A stretch of 64,000 nt of DNA. Origin: Motacilla alba alba. Lineage: Eukaryota > Chordata > Aves > Passeriformes > Motacillidae. The notes beneath the pieces are model-generated. The model searched no databases and was not told the origin of the DNA. It saw only the letters and a list, made by a program, of their open reading frames with translations. A program made the translations under genes and the position numbers. Where the stretch lies: the NCBI RefSeq assembly GCF_015832195.1, contig NC_052017.1, positions 49,987,652 through 50,051,651 on the forward strand, given 5' to 3'. Shown piece by piece: positions 1 to 12,765 of the stretch (its first letter is position 1; each line of letters starts with the position of its first letter).

Positions 1-261
1 GATACTGCATAGTTTCTCTTAGGACTGTGAGCCTAACACCTAAATGAGACACTTCCATTTCAGGCAGACATAGGTTTTCCTTAATTAGAAACTGCTTATG
101 AGATACTCAGTGTTGCATAGCCATGCTTCAATTGAAAATTATTCTTTTCACTTAAAATGAGAGAATCTAATGTCCCAAAGTCTACCTGCAAAGGACAAAA
201 GTCTGTCTCCATTAAATTTGTAGTAGAAATGTAGTAATCTCTGTAAATGCCAGTGCTGCCT

Positions 262-279
262 AAAAAAAAAAAAAAAAAA
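262..279. repeat. A18 homopolymer
   Basis: An uninterrupted run of 18 A. No flanking transposon is visible, so it is not assigned as an element tail. Confidence 0.95.
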
Positions 280-1254
280 TGCTTCTTTTACTCATTAAGT
301 TACCAATAACTACACCTTAAGCAATTTAAAATAATCTAGAAATTATTCATCTGACTCCACCAGTTCCCAAAAAGCAAGCTTACTCCCTCGGGAGACTGAG
401 CTGCAGTTGCGCAGGGCTGATATTTATACAATGTGATCCTCTTTTGGATGGGCTGGATCTTGCCAAATGCTTGCAAGCATATATCAAAATTAAACAATCT
501 GTTAATTCCCTGAGATGCTGCTTGGAGAAGGTCTGATTTCTGGAAGGTAGTCAAAAAAAAAAAACCAGGGATAAGAGAGGTGTGTTCCCTAGACAGTTGA
601 ACTACTTACACTATCTATCTGCAATCTTCCCAAGCATATGGAAATAGGCAGGGTCAGCCTTTGGGTATGATTACAGAAGAACAGTTTGGAAAGAGAACTA
701 GAATGGAGTGAGGCTGAACATATGCTGTAAGCTGAAAGAAAGGTCCTGTGATTTCCCCTCACATTGCAAAAAGTTTCTGAATCTTATTTTTACTCAAAAA
801 AATCAAGAAGTTTCAAGCCATGATGCTGAAGATGGAGGATGGGTAAAGACAAGATGGGAGAAACATTCTTCTGTCTCCTTGCATGTGATCTGAGATTCTG
901 CAAGAGGAGCTCAGTGGAAAACCTGATTCCAATTATCATCTGCTTAGTAACTTTTATCATCCTTGTGGAATCCAGTCATTTCTGAGCCTGTACTTTTTTT
1001 CAGGTGTCTCTTAGGGGGGCACTGATTTGCAACCTCCTGTCATGCATAGGTCTCATATTTTCTGACATGTATAAAAAGATAAATTTATTTCCTCAATCCA
1101 CAGAAACTAATGAGATAATGGTAAAAAAGTCCTTACTCACTGGCAAAAGCAAGATGTTTGCAGTTCCTACTGAATCCACCAGTGTTTTTATCTTTCATGT
1201 CATCCATGTTTTAAAGTAGCTAGCAAGTGCAAAAGAATCACTGGGGTTTAATGC

Positions 1255-1270
1255 TTTTTTTTTTTTTTTT
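1255..1270. repeat. T16 homopolymer
   Basis: An uninterrupted run of 16 T followed by AATAAA. No associated element was recognised. Confidence 0.95.
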
Positions 1271-2339
1271 AATAAACTTGGAATTTAATTTGCCTAATAG
1301 CAAAATGCAAACATTTTTTTTTGCCTGTTTCCATACTTATAAAATTGGTGTTTCAAACCTAATTTCCTGGATTTCTCTGATTAAATACCAACAATCTTTC
1401 ATACTAAATAAGACTATGAATCAAAAAAATAGTGTGTTTCTTTAGAAATATCTTACGTGTTTCTAGTCCCGAAGTTATCATTTTTTTGTGCACTTTTATT
1501 GTTGTTTGCAACATCATCTGTTCTAGACTAATACATATTTTATGATCTAGTAGGATAACCATAAAGTATAGTTAAAAGACTGTTTCTGCTTTAGTATTAT
1601 ATATCCTTAAAATAGCATAAAGCATCATAATTTTGATTCACTGAGGCTCATTCCTGAAATATTTTCCCCAGTATTAGGGGAAAGTAGTAGTATTAGGCAC
1701 AAGTAATATATAACAGTGAACACACTGTAGAAATCTTACAAAGGGTCAGAATCTGCCAGTTTTAGTTGTAGTGAATAAAATCAAACATCCATCAATGGTC
1801 CTAATGTCAAGGGGCTACCCAGAAAAAGAGGCCTTAGGTTAAAAAAGAAAATTTATATCAAGGAAGCAACAAATAAAACACTCTTTTTTTCTGCCTATAC
1901 AGTAGTCTGAGACTTAGCTGGAGTAAACTAGTGCATTCCATTAACCAGTAAGAGTATTCCTATTCCTCTGACTTCCACAACCAGCTGACAGAGTTTATAC
2001 AATTTTGATTCATGCCTTCATGTATTTTTTAACCTACTCCTATCAACTTTTTTCCTAGTAATTCTAGGTCATTGTTTTTATCTTATTCTGACTTTTATTA
2101 ATTTTATCTTTCTTGCTGCTAACTTTAGACTCCTTAAGAAGCTTAAAATTAATTTATAAAGTTTGTCTCATTAGTACTTTACCAACAGAATAGAAGATAG
2201 AATGATTTTGTAAGAGTTGTTGAGAATTGGGCCTTCATCCATACTAGCAAAGAGGAGCATATAAACAATGATCTTGTATATACCACTGCTTGCCTCTCCC
2301 AGCTGAAGACATGGAAAAGGCAAAATTCCCGTGTGATTT

Positions 2340-2375
2340 GAATATATCAATATTCCTGAATATATCAATATTCTT
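2340..2375. repeat. Tandem duplication of an 18-bp hairpin unit
   Basis: Two adjacent 18-bp units read GAATATATCAATATTC followed by CT or TT, and differ only at the second last base. Each unit is itself an inverted repeat (GAATAT, loop ATCA, ATATTC). Confidence 0.9.
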
Positions 2376-3010
2376 GATACAGTAAATGGCAAAATAAAGT
2401 CACTTCATCAGTTCCATCTGTCTCAACTTTTCTGTTGAAGGTAGCTGTTATCAATAGTGCTTCAAAATACAGACTAATTTTCTTCAAGAGCTAGGTAAAA
2501 TATTCTGGGTAGAGATGACTGCTTTTCCATTCTTAGACCTGTTTTTGCTGTCTTACCATATTTATGCTTCACTGATGTCAACATATTTATCCTCTGCTTA
2601 CACTGATATGAAAGAATATTCATTGTTTTTTTGCAGCTCCTTCAAATATGCAGATCTAGATTAAACCTGGCACTGTAACGTGTCTGGAGGAGGAAATTGG
2701 CAATTGAGAAGAACATTTCTGAGCTTATATTGTTCTGTCCAGTGAAAAAGGCAAAGGAAATGTGAAGACAAGGCAAAGTAAACTCTTCTAATATTTAGAA
2801 GAGAATGGTGAAATTTCTTGCAAATGAGTACTCCAAGGAGATTTGGGTATTGGTCCTATTTCCATTTCTAACTCTCAAAAAAATCTGTGTAGTTGTGCCA
2901 AGACTGAAAGAAGTCACTGTCTCTCCATCTAAGGAAGAATCCAAGCCTCCTAATTTTTTTCATAAAGACTTATGTCCACTCCACCTAAAAAAACCTATAT
3001 GATCTATAGG

Positions 3011-3155
3011 CTAGGTTGGATAAGGCCTTAAACAGCCTGGTTAAGTAGGAGGTGTCCCTGGCCATGGCAGAGGGGGTTCAGACTAGGCGATCTTCAAGGT
3101 CCTTTAAAGGGACCTTAAGGTCCCTTCCAGCCAAAACCATTCTAAAATCACACTA
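3011..3155 (+). mobile_element. CR1 LINE, 3' end fragment
   Basis: The sequence follows the familiar 3' end of avian CR1. It runs from a 'ggttggataaggcctt' segment, through 'aggaggtgtccctggccatggcag' in part, to 'aaggtcccttccagcc' and the terminal 'aaaccattct'. Only about 145 bp remain, with no coding left. The tail carries an extra local duplication: AAGGTCCTTTAAAGGGACCTT at 3096-3116 is almost a palindrome and is followed at once by another AAGGTCCCTT. The element reads against CNTNAP2. Confidence 0.85.
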
Positions 3156-3190
3156 ATCAATAACTTCCATTGCATGGAAGTATTTAGTAG

Positions 3191-3300
3191 AGTTATAGGA
3201 CTGTAGAATGTTAAGGCTGAGAGGGATCTTAAAGATCACCTAGTCCCAAACCCCTTGTCATTAAGGACCTTTAAATCTGCCTAGCTCCAGCACAACCTTG
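3191..3300 (-). mobile_element. CR1 LINE, 3' end fragment, inverted to its neighbour
   Basis: Read on the plus strand, 'ggactgtagaatgttaaggc' followed by 'gagggatcttaaagatcacctagtcccaaacccc' is the reverse complement of a CR1 3' end. Similarity is clear to about 3265 and fades by 3300. Its tail faces the tail of the plus-strand CR1 that ends about 40 bp to the left. Confidence 0.78.
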
Positions 3301-6300
3301 TAATATAAACAATCTATAGTCCAATTACTCCTGAGAGGGGCTTGAGTACCTTTTTTGGATGGGATTCTCAAAACAAATAGATGGGCTGCCACAAGTAAGA
3401 AATATGGGGAGGGTAAGGGATCTGGAATCCTTGTTCAAGAGTATTTGAGGAAGGTAGAGGGTAGAGAAATACAATTGTTAATTAGATTTTTTTAAATAGA
3501 TTTTTCAATTTTGGGGAGCTCCATTTAATTCTTAGGATGCCTTATCTAAGATTTTTCATCCTCCTTTTCATTTCCCACATAATCTAATCCTTTCCTTTCA
3601 GTGAAATTGGCATCTTTGGAGGTAAAAGAAGGAAAGATAATATTATGACTTATTCTTTCTCATTTTTCTAAAGATATTGCAAAAGTATTATATGTAATTA
3701 GGACTTTGAGGGCTGTGATCACACACTGCATTGCAAAAAGCTTCCTTTGATGACTATAAATGCATGAATTAGATTTCCCAACCAAACAAAAAAAGACAAC
3801 AGTGTGTTATGCAAAATTACTTTTGATTGTTTCTGTCTAAACTTTAAGCTCAGGTCAGAGTGAGCACTTTAAATTAGTTTCCTATTATTAAGTTAAAAAT
3901 CAATAAAATTTTACTAAAAGTCACCTTACTGGAGGCATTATTGTTCACTTGTTCCTTAATAATTCATATTACACATCCACCCAGTAAAAACATTGCTATG
4001 TCTATGATCCTGTATCTCACCATTCTGAGTAACTGTCTTGCCATTTGGAATGCAATGGCAAGAGCATCCAAGGGAACATCCAAGCTGAGAGTATTAACTG
4101 GCAGATAGCTGGAGCATTGCAAGATGAAAGATGAAATTTGAAAGTAGCCCAGTGTTTTGGCCCATTGTGTTAGACTCCCAGACCTTCCAGCTTTGATTCT
4201 TAGCTATTTCTGTGAATCATTTAACTACCATGAACCTCATCTCCCTAGGGAACCAGGAGGGAAATGGAATAGGAAAGACAAAACAGAGGGAAAACAGTAG
4301 TCAAAAAAGAATGTAGAGAAAGACTTGCTAATAAAGGGAGAGAGTGAGAAAATTTAATGGAAACTTTTAGAATTATTCATGGATTTTCCAGACACAGTGT
4401 CAAAGGCAACATTTGAAGCCAAGTTGGTGCTTCTGATATCGAACTGGCTTAAGAAAAACCTTATTTCTTACTCATTGGAGGTGAAAGGGAACTCAAAACT
4501 CATTCTTTTGTAAAGAGCTCTCAGAATTGTGTGAAGTGTCTGAGATTTATTATATTGACTGCATACTCATACTTGTTTTGTCACTTGGCATTGTGTTGGG
4601 ATTTTTGTTTACATGGTTCCAATTTCATATCTACATGCTTATTCTAATATGTAGTTTATGATTTTAGTAAAAAAAGTTCTTCCAGTTACATCTTCCAACA
4701 CTGTTTAGCACCAGCAATCTTAAGAAGTTAGAGTCTGAATCAATCTTTCCTCTTGCCAACACCTTCTGCTTAAGCAAAATATTGAAGCTCTAGCAGTCTA
4801 AACATCCATGAAAGTAATCAAGAGTCCTTCAGTAAAGTCTGAAAACCCTTGAAATATTATCAGTTTGGCCAATGAGAAGAAACTGTTTATGACTACCAGA
4901 GATACCAGAACTTCATATTTTGCATGCTGTTTCAGTCACTATTTCAGACTGGTTAAGGGCATTTATACTTAGCAGTGAATGTATAAAAGGATGTTACTAC
5001 AACCTCAAATACTACCTCTGAATTAGCTCAAACAGCTCCATGAGCTTGGCCTTTAGCTGCTCACCAATATTCTCCACACCATTACATTTTACATTGTATT
5101 ACAGTAAACCGTTACCACAAAACCTCTGGAGCAATGTAATTTGCTGAACCAGAAAATTGAGATAACCACTTGTATAGCATATTTTGACTGAGCTCATCAC
5201 TTCTGTATTTCCTGGTGACAACAAGTCTAAGGCAGACAATCTGGTGGTAGCCTGTGAAGAGTTGCCATAGACACTGTGCATATTGAAAGCAGATGCTTTA
5301 ATGACAATCTGATAAAAAAATAACATTGATGTAATCTCTCCTCATATTACTGTATAAAGGCTATATTATTGAAAAATTCAACCCAGAGAAGTCAAACCAA
5401 TGAAGAGAAAACTATTTGTAAATATCTTCATTGATGCGAACACTGGTGTAAGATTTAGTGCATTATATCTATCTGAAAAAATGACCTGGTGTAGGACTTA
5501 AGTGTATTATAGCTATGTGAACAAATGATCAGATGAAATTCCTCGTCTACTTTCATCTCTCTCAAGGCACTGGGTAGTTGAGGTAGCTGAAATGAAAAGT
5601 CATCTATGTTTGTTTCTGTGCAGGCAGGCAAGAGCCGTGGAAAATATTTTATATGGGTGTGAATAGAGCAGTGGTTCTTTACCTGTTACAGAGAAAGTTT
5701 CGTTTTGGAGATAGAATAAAACTATTTTAAGCTTTATAGCCAGGTTAGAGCATTAGTTCAGTAGGTCTGGGATTAAGAGAAGACAAGCTAAAGGCAAGAG
5801 ATTCTTTGGGGAATCTGTGCTTTGTACTGTGCAGAGGAATGATGTGTGAGGCAGCGCTTCTTGACCTAGCTCTGGTTAGCAGACATGTCAGTCTGGCTTA
5901 AATCATCCTGCTTGCAGTGACATGGCTACTTCACTTGGAAATATCTAAGTTACCTTCACTAGACTGTCACACAATGCAACTAGCTTGTACAACTGCCAAG
6001 TCCCACCAGAAGCCTTTCTTCAAAGGAAATCTAACTTTTTCACTCTAGGTGCACCAAAATTACAGCTTTTTCCTCCTTTGCAACAAGCTGAGGTGTAACT
6101 ACCACCCAAGTTTGCAGTTTTGCTTCTGAGATAGAAGCTGTTACTTTTATCATGCTCTTAGTTCCAGTGAGGATTTGTGAGAAAGCTAGATGAAACAGTA
6201 TAGCACCAGAAAAGGTGAAAATAGCACATCATATAAACCTAAGTCAGCTGTACATTGCCCATTTTTCCAAATTAAACATTTTTAATTTAGAATGCCAGTT

Positions 6301-8732
6301 TTCCCAAAAAGCTAATACTCAAAAATGACCTGTTCATAATTATTATCAAAAGCTTCAGGGAAAAAGAATTAATATTCAGGTATTCATCTGCTGAGGCACT
6401 AACAAACTTTGCCTTCTGAAAAAGAAATATCCACAAGGAAATTGTGACATTGAAACAATCAACTATAGCTAAATGTGAATTACCCTGTGAAATTCCTATG
6501 GGGATATTTCTCTATGCCTAGCAAGTATTTTTAATTTTCATAAACATTTTGTGATGTGAGAGTGACATCACTTCTATGATACACTGTGTGGATAAAGTAA
6601 CCATTTATGCACAACTTGCCTGCAGTTTTGCTCAAGCATCCATGGTGGTCTCTCAATTTGAATGATGCAAATGTGAATAACTTATTTACTGTGCCCTGGC
6701 TCCACCAGGACCTCGTCATCTTGATACAGACAAACTACTAGGAACTATATACCTCTCTTTGACTGATGTCACATTCTAAATGTTAGTTGGTTATGTAATT
6801 TTTAATGATTCAGGCATATGACACCAGCTGATGCCAAAGACAAGAGAGGAAAATAGTTGAATCTATGGCAGTCCAGAAATTCTAGCAAGGCACTAAGATT
6901 TTGTATATGGACAACCTTTATGCCCCCAGACTAAGATGGCTTCACAACATCTTTGGACTGAAGAAAGCAGTATTTCCATTAACCTCTTGAAATCTCATTG
7001 TATAAGAGAATCGAATACTGTATTCACATTTGCAAAATTTGTTTTACTGTTTTGCCATTATTCTTTTCTCCCATCCTGAGCCATAACATTTTCAACCAGA
7101 GCGTAATTTAAGAGGTTTTGAAAGAAGCCCTAAGGAGATTAAAAAATCATTGATGACTAGAGCGCATTTAGTTTGTTTGTCATTAACTTTTCAGTACCAC
7201 AGTTTCTTGCCTATAGACAAAATTGTCATGATTTACATGTGCCACAACTTCACATCAAGCTCCAGATGTTCACAGTAACAACTGCTGTCTGAAAATATTG
7301 AGACACTCTTTACAAATAAAATATATGAGGTTTCCAGGATGTGATGCACCCAGTGCTTTTGAAGATAATGAATTCAAGCCAGGAGGAGTTTTCTAGCACC
7401 TTTCTGCCCTTTGCATGTTTCTGGCAGTAAGCCTGAATCAGGAATATGGCTAAAATTATCCCTGGGTGAATCAGCTTCTCATTATTTACCAATCTCTTTT
7501 CAAAGCATTCTCTAATTATAGAAAAGACAAAGATCAATAATTTCAATAAATCCTATTTTTTAAAAGAATTTGACTTGAGGTCTTGTTTTAAATGTTCCTC
7601 ACTCTCAAGATGAATTTTCAGTGCTGTGAACCAGTGTAATTGATGCAGCTACAACACACACATTCCTGCCTCTTTGCTTGGGGCTGGAAACATATAAAAC
7701 CATTCCTGACAGGAGCTACAGTGTTGTGTCAGGTATAACCTACAGCAACCATAAAGGATTCCTGTGTAGCTGCTGACACTTGAGGGTTTAATGCACAGCT
7801 GCTGATTTTTCAAGATGTTCGCTGTCAGCACCAGTTGCACTTTGTCAACTTCTGTCCCCATTTAGCACAAAGCATTCCTGGGAAATTTTAACTCAGATAG
7901 AACTTGGGGATCAGGCTGCAGTTGCTTCTTGCACAATGGTCCAAGAACAAAGCACCTAACAAGGTACATTTTCTGCTTTTCTAGCCACAGGCAAGAGTCA
8001 CATCACCTCTGTGCCTACTGAAGCTCACTGCCACTGCAACATGCACAAAAATCCTGACATCACAGACTTCCAGCATTTCTTGACTACAGAAAACATATTA
8101 AGCACTTTTGCTTATAGCTCCTGAAAATAGCACTGCTGGAAACTAAGTAACCTGGCAATAGGCTCTAGCTAGAAGCATAAAAGCTGAAATATAGTATCCC
8201 AGGCCAAGGAGAATTATTATCACATGAAACTCTAATTATGAATGGGCTTGTGGATCACAAGTGATATCATGCCAAAATCTGTGAGAACTAGGACAAGTGC
8301 TTGTGATTTGTGTGTATTTAAAGATGTCCCAAAAATTCTATTTTGCATTCACACATCACAGGAAGCAAATTAAAATATTAAACCTAGTACTCAGTAACTT
8401 GGTGCCAGAGCAAATTCATTCCACCTTATAGACAGCAATGTAAAGCAAATATAATGACAGTCATAGATTTGGGATAAATAAAAAATGCCTGGTGTCTCCT
8501 CCATTGGCAAAGAGAATGTTTCAATACAAAAGACCTCAAAAGATCATTTGTTTTCAAACAGTTGACTTTTCTAAAATTCTCTTATCGCATTCCAGCATAA
8601 GACACCATCTCTGAAGATATTCAATCCAGTAGCACTTACTATTTTAATCAATACCTCTTAACAGAAACAATAAAGAGAAACAAATGAAACTTATTAATCA
8701 CCAGCTGTCTGTAGGACTATTTTAACATTTAT

Positions 8733-8759
8733 AGAACAGTGTTAAAAGCACACTGTTCT
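8733..8759. repeat. Inverted repeat, 10-bp perfect arms
   Basis: The arms AGAACAGTGT and ACACTGTTCT are exact reverse complements around a 7-base loop (taaaagc). The arm ends look like steroid-receptor half sites (AGAACA, TGTTCT), but the spacing is far from the 3 bp of a classical response element. Confidence 0.9.
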
Positions 8760-9803
8760 GCACCAGTGATCTGGCTATTTGCTACACCAATTCCACCATT
8801 CAAGATGTACATTTCAATAAATATTTCAATGTTATTTTCTTTCTACAATGCAGGCTCTGCAGGCAGGGGAAAGAGGAGACTGCTTTCTGGATTATGAAGG
8901 AAAATTGCATCTAAATTATCAGTATTTGAGTAGTAATAGCAACAAAGTGCATCTATTATATTTTTAGTGATTTAGAATGAAGAAACATCGAAGATATTCA
9001 CAGCATCTGTATATTCTGAATTAAGACAGGAATATATGAATGGCACACAGTCAGTTTAAAATTTTCATTTTTTAAAATTCAGTTTATTTTTGCTTTCCTT
9101 CAAGAGCTTCGACTCATTGATTTTGCTTTTCCACAAACAGGAGAAAAAGGAGAATAAGGAGTTCTCTCCTGAAAAAAAAAACCAAAACCAATCACTCAAA
9201 GTCAAGGGAATCTTCATATATTGCAAGTTTATTTATAGATTAATATCTCCATTTCCTCAACCTGATAGGATCTAAGATTTCACAAGATATTGACCTCAAA
9301 GCTGAAACTGCAGGACATCTCATATTTTGTCCTACAAATCCAGGATGTACTGGTTGCCATACTCACAGGTTCCATTTCATGCCATCAGCCTAGCAGACAA
9401 AAATCAAACTTGTTTACATTCAGTAGGAGCTTTTTTGTGAAAGTAATTTTGTACAGACTGGCACTTCTTCCATATAAACACTCTTGTGATATATATAAAA
9501 GACTAACTACTTTGGAAACACCTCATCCACTTTCAGGACAATTTATTATCTCCTAAAAGATTCCTCTCATGACCTGTCTGATATAAGGTGACATTACATT
9601 TGGGAAGATCTGACAAATAATTTTTGCTTGGGTTATTATGAGATGCTCCATTTTCACTGAACTTGTGCTAAGACTGCTTACAGGAATCCCTCAAAAAAAT
9701 GTACTTTTTCTTCTTAAAAACCTTAAGCAGTAGTATTTTCCTGAATGTCTATCAAATGAGATATTGAAAGACTGGCTGGTTGATAATATTTGGTGTTCAT
9801 AGA

Positions 9804-9853
9804 TGGTTAATATTTTTTAAAGGTTAATATTTTAAAAGGTGAATATTTTAAGA
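9804..9853. repeat. Short tandem repeat, three units of 16-18 bp
   Basis: Three consecutive variants of GGTTAATATTTTAAAA begin at 9804, 9822 and 9838. They differ in T-run length and by a T to G change in the third copy. Confidence 0.8.
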
Positions 9854-11936
9854 ATAAAATTCAGCTGCCAAATCTGTAGGCAGAAAGACAAGGAGGCACT
9901 TCTATGCTGGGGGAGCCCTTGTGAAGGACTAAAACCAGGAGTGTTGAGCAGCTCCCCATCTGCAGGTGACTGTGCAGCTTCCCAGTCAGATGTGTCTGCA
10001 TCCCCCTTTCCTTGACATAGCCCTATCCCTGTGCTCTTCTTATAGCACAGAGACACAGTATTTGTGATTTCTTTCTTGTCAGTGTTCTCTGTCAGCTCAA
10101 TCCCCTATACTCTCAAATGTCCCTCTCCTCTAGCAGGGAAAAATGCGGAAGAAGCCTTTGCTGTCTGACAGAGAATTGCACCACATAGCATAGGTAGTAC
10201 CTATAGTTTCAGACACTGGCATAAAATTTGGAAATATTATTGCAAATACAAGACAATTTCTTTCAAATTTATAGTGATTTTTAGCTAGAAAGCACCACCA
10301 TTATCAACATATCAGCACATTACACTTAGTAGAGTGAGTGTACCTCAAATTCAGGCTATAAGAAAATATGCCCTTCCAATAAAACATGCAAAGCCAGTTT
10401 CCAGGAGACAGTCAAAACCATTGATAACGCAAGCAGTCATCTAGCACTGCTTTTTTTGATTTTATCTCTTTTCCTCAGAATATTATCATAAAAAAGTCAT
10501 TAAAGTCAACAATGCATGGGTCTATTCCTTTAGCTTTTCCCCATTACCCTTAATACTTCTTGCTAAAAGTCAGAATTTCATAAAACTAAACACATTTTTG
10601 GATAAGGATGTGCTCTTCAAAAGCAAGCAATGAAGATGTGTGATTAAAAAAAAAATAAATAAAGCCCCTTAATGACATCCATGTGCAAAAAGAGCTTCAC
10701 AGAGACACAACTGTACTGGTCAGCAAATGATCTCCTGAAGACCTTCAGGCCCTTTTTTTTTCTTTTTTTTTTTCCCCTTGAGGAAAAGTTGCAGTTGTCT
10801 TCTTAAGAGATTTCCAAGCAGTCTTACTGCATCACCATTCACAGCAGACAGAAACCAAGCAGAAACAGAAAAAAATCTAGGACGAGGTTGTTCAAAAATC
10901 ATCTGATTGGTAGGTAGGGAGATTTTTATGAGGTTTCCTGGCATTTAGGGTGCAGTGTTAGGGTTTATCCCGACAAGGAAGTGGCTCCTTAAGCCTATTG
11001 AAATTAAAATTACTGAATGTAGAATTAAGCTATGTAGATAACCAAACTTAGGTCTTCCACTTTCTCTTCTACTTCAACCTGGCAGCATTCTTTAGAGAAA
11101 GGACCTAAGAGTGTGGCAAGATATGGGCAGATTTTTCTCTATAATAAATCCTATCAAGAGGACAATGTTATAGGTGATGGCAATGTTCTTGAATTACCTA
11201 GAAGACATCATCTCAGAGGATTCCTTTCTGCCATTCAAACTTGGTCAAATTTGCTAGGAATGAAGTAACCCTTTTCCTTTTTCATTTTGTTTTTGCTTTT
11301 CTTTTACTTATCTCAGTTTTGTAAAAAATAAAAGAGAAGGTAAAACTTGAGAGCATTAGAAGAATGCAGACAAATATTCTTCCCAGTAATACTTTCACTA
11401 ACTTAATTTATTCTTATAGTTGCCCATTTGTACTGTGACAAAGAAAGTATGAGTATGGGAATTAAAGGAAAAAAATCCAAAATATCTATCTAGGTAATAA
11501 TTTTGTGTGCTGTGGTTTTACACATTTCTGTATTACATGATCTAAGAGAAGATTTTAAAAAAAGCTCTCTATGGTTTCAAATGTAACACCTCTTACTGTG
11601 TAACTTCAGTTTTAAAAACTTTCATTGTACAGGGTTACCTAATGGCAGGGAATTTTATCACCCCTGCTTTACAAGGAGGAAACCATGGACGCTGGAGATG
11701 TAAATGCTTGTAGTCTCAGATTTTGCAGCAGAAGAACAGTAGAAATAGAAAAACAAGCTATGAAAACTCTACTGGAGAGTAACTCCCTGTACCTATGAAA
11801 GAAATTATTAAATTTGTGCCTCTCTATCAGCTCTTCCAGTATAGTTACAATGATTTGTATTCACAAGGATTTTAGAAAGGGATGAATAACATAACTATTT
11901 ATTGCATGATCAAACACATGCTTTTAAACTGTGAAA

Positions 11937-11964
11937 ATGAAGCTTGATAAGGTACAAGCTTCAT
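11937..11964. repeat. Inverted repeat, 10-bp perfect arms
   Basis: ATGAAGCTTG and CAAGCTTCAT are exact reverse complements separated by 8 bases (ataaggta). Each arm contains the palindrome AAGCTT. Confidence 0.9.
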
Positions 11965-12717
11965 GTGTCAAAGTGCAAGGTACGAGGGTAGAAAAAGGAA
12001 TAACTTCTCCTGTTCCTTTTCTTTCCTTTTTTGTGAACTAAAACCAATTTCCCTAAGGATATGTTTTTCTTTTCTATACATTCAAGATGTCAAACTGAAG
12101 GGATTTTGACACTCATTCATTCTTAAAGGGAAACAGCCTAGCCAGCAAGAGGAGAAAAAGGTAAGGATTGCATCTCCAAGAGTATAGTTCAAAATCTTGA
12201 TTATACCCTAAAAATGAAGGAAATGCATTTCACTACTTTTCAAATAATGATGGCAAAATGAAGTGATTTAATAACAGTTAAAAAAACCAGAAAATATAAT
12301 TCTTTAATTTTTTTTTGTATTGCAAAACTTGCTCATTCTGTAAGTGGCTGACACAATAGCACAGAAACTAAAATGAATTAGCAATAATTTAGATAAATGC
12401 CAGGAGTCTGAATACTGTGAATGCTTTGAAATATTTTTGAAATGGTAAAATTCATTAGAAAATGGCTTAGGTGGAAGGCAAGACTATCTCTGTGGTTCAG
12501 CTCCCTACAGAGAAAAATAATTTAGAGTTTAAAATAATTTAGAGTTTAAAAAAACCCCACTAATGAAATACATTTAAAGACCATTATGTACACTCTGTCT
12601 TAATGAAACCTATAACCTTCACCTACATTGGCCTGTGCAAGAAAAATCCAAACACGTTCAAAGCATCTGTTGGCATATTTGGAGCTCTTGTATCTCCCCT
12701 GATATGCTTCACCAGAA

Positions 12718-12765
12718 AAAAAAACAAAACACAAAAACAAAAAAACCACAAAAAACCACATATCC
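12718..12765. repeat. A-rich low-complexity tract with scattered C
   Basis: The tract is built from short AAAAC and ACAAAA units on the plus strand. It accounts for the hydrophobic Phe/Val/Leu-rich stretch in the minus-strand open frame at 12600-13019. Confidence 0.75.

Larger units (their letters stand above)
1..3010 (-). other. CNTNAP2: CNTNAP2 intron 3, unique sequence
   Basis: This is AT-rich intron with no recognisable exon or transposon. It contains A18 and T16 runs and a duplicated small hairpin (both listed separately). The open frames are 60-73 codons with no family resemblance and are read as chance. Confidence 0.7.
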
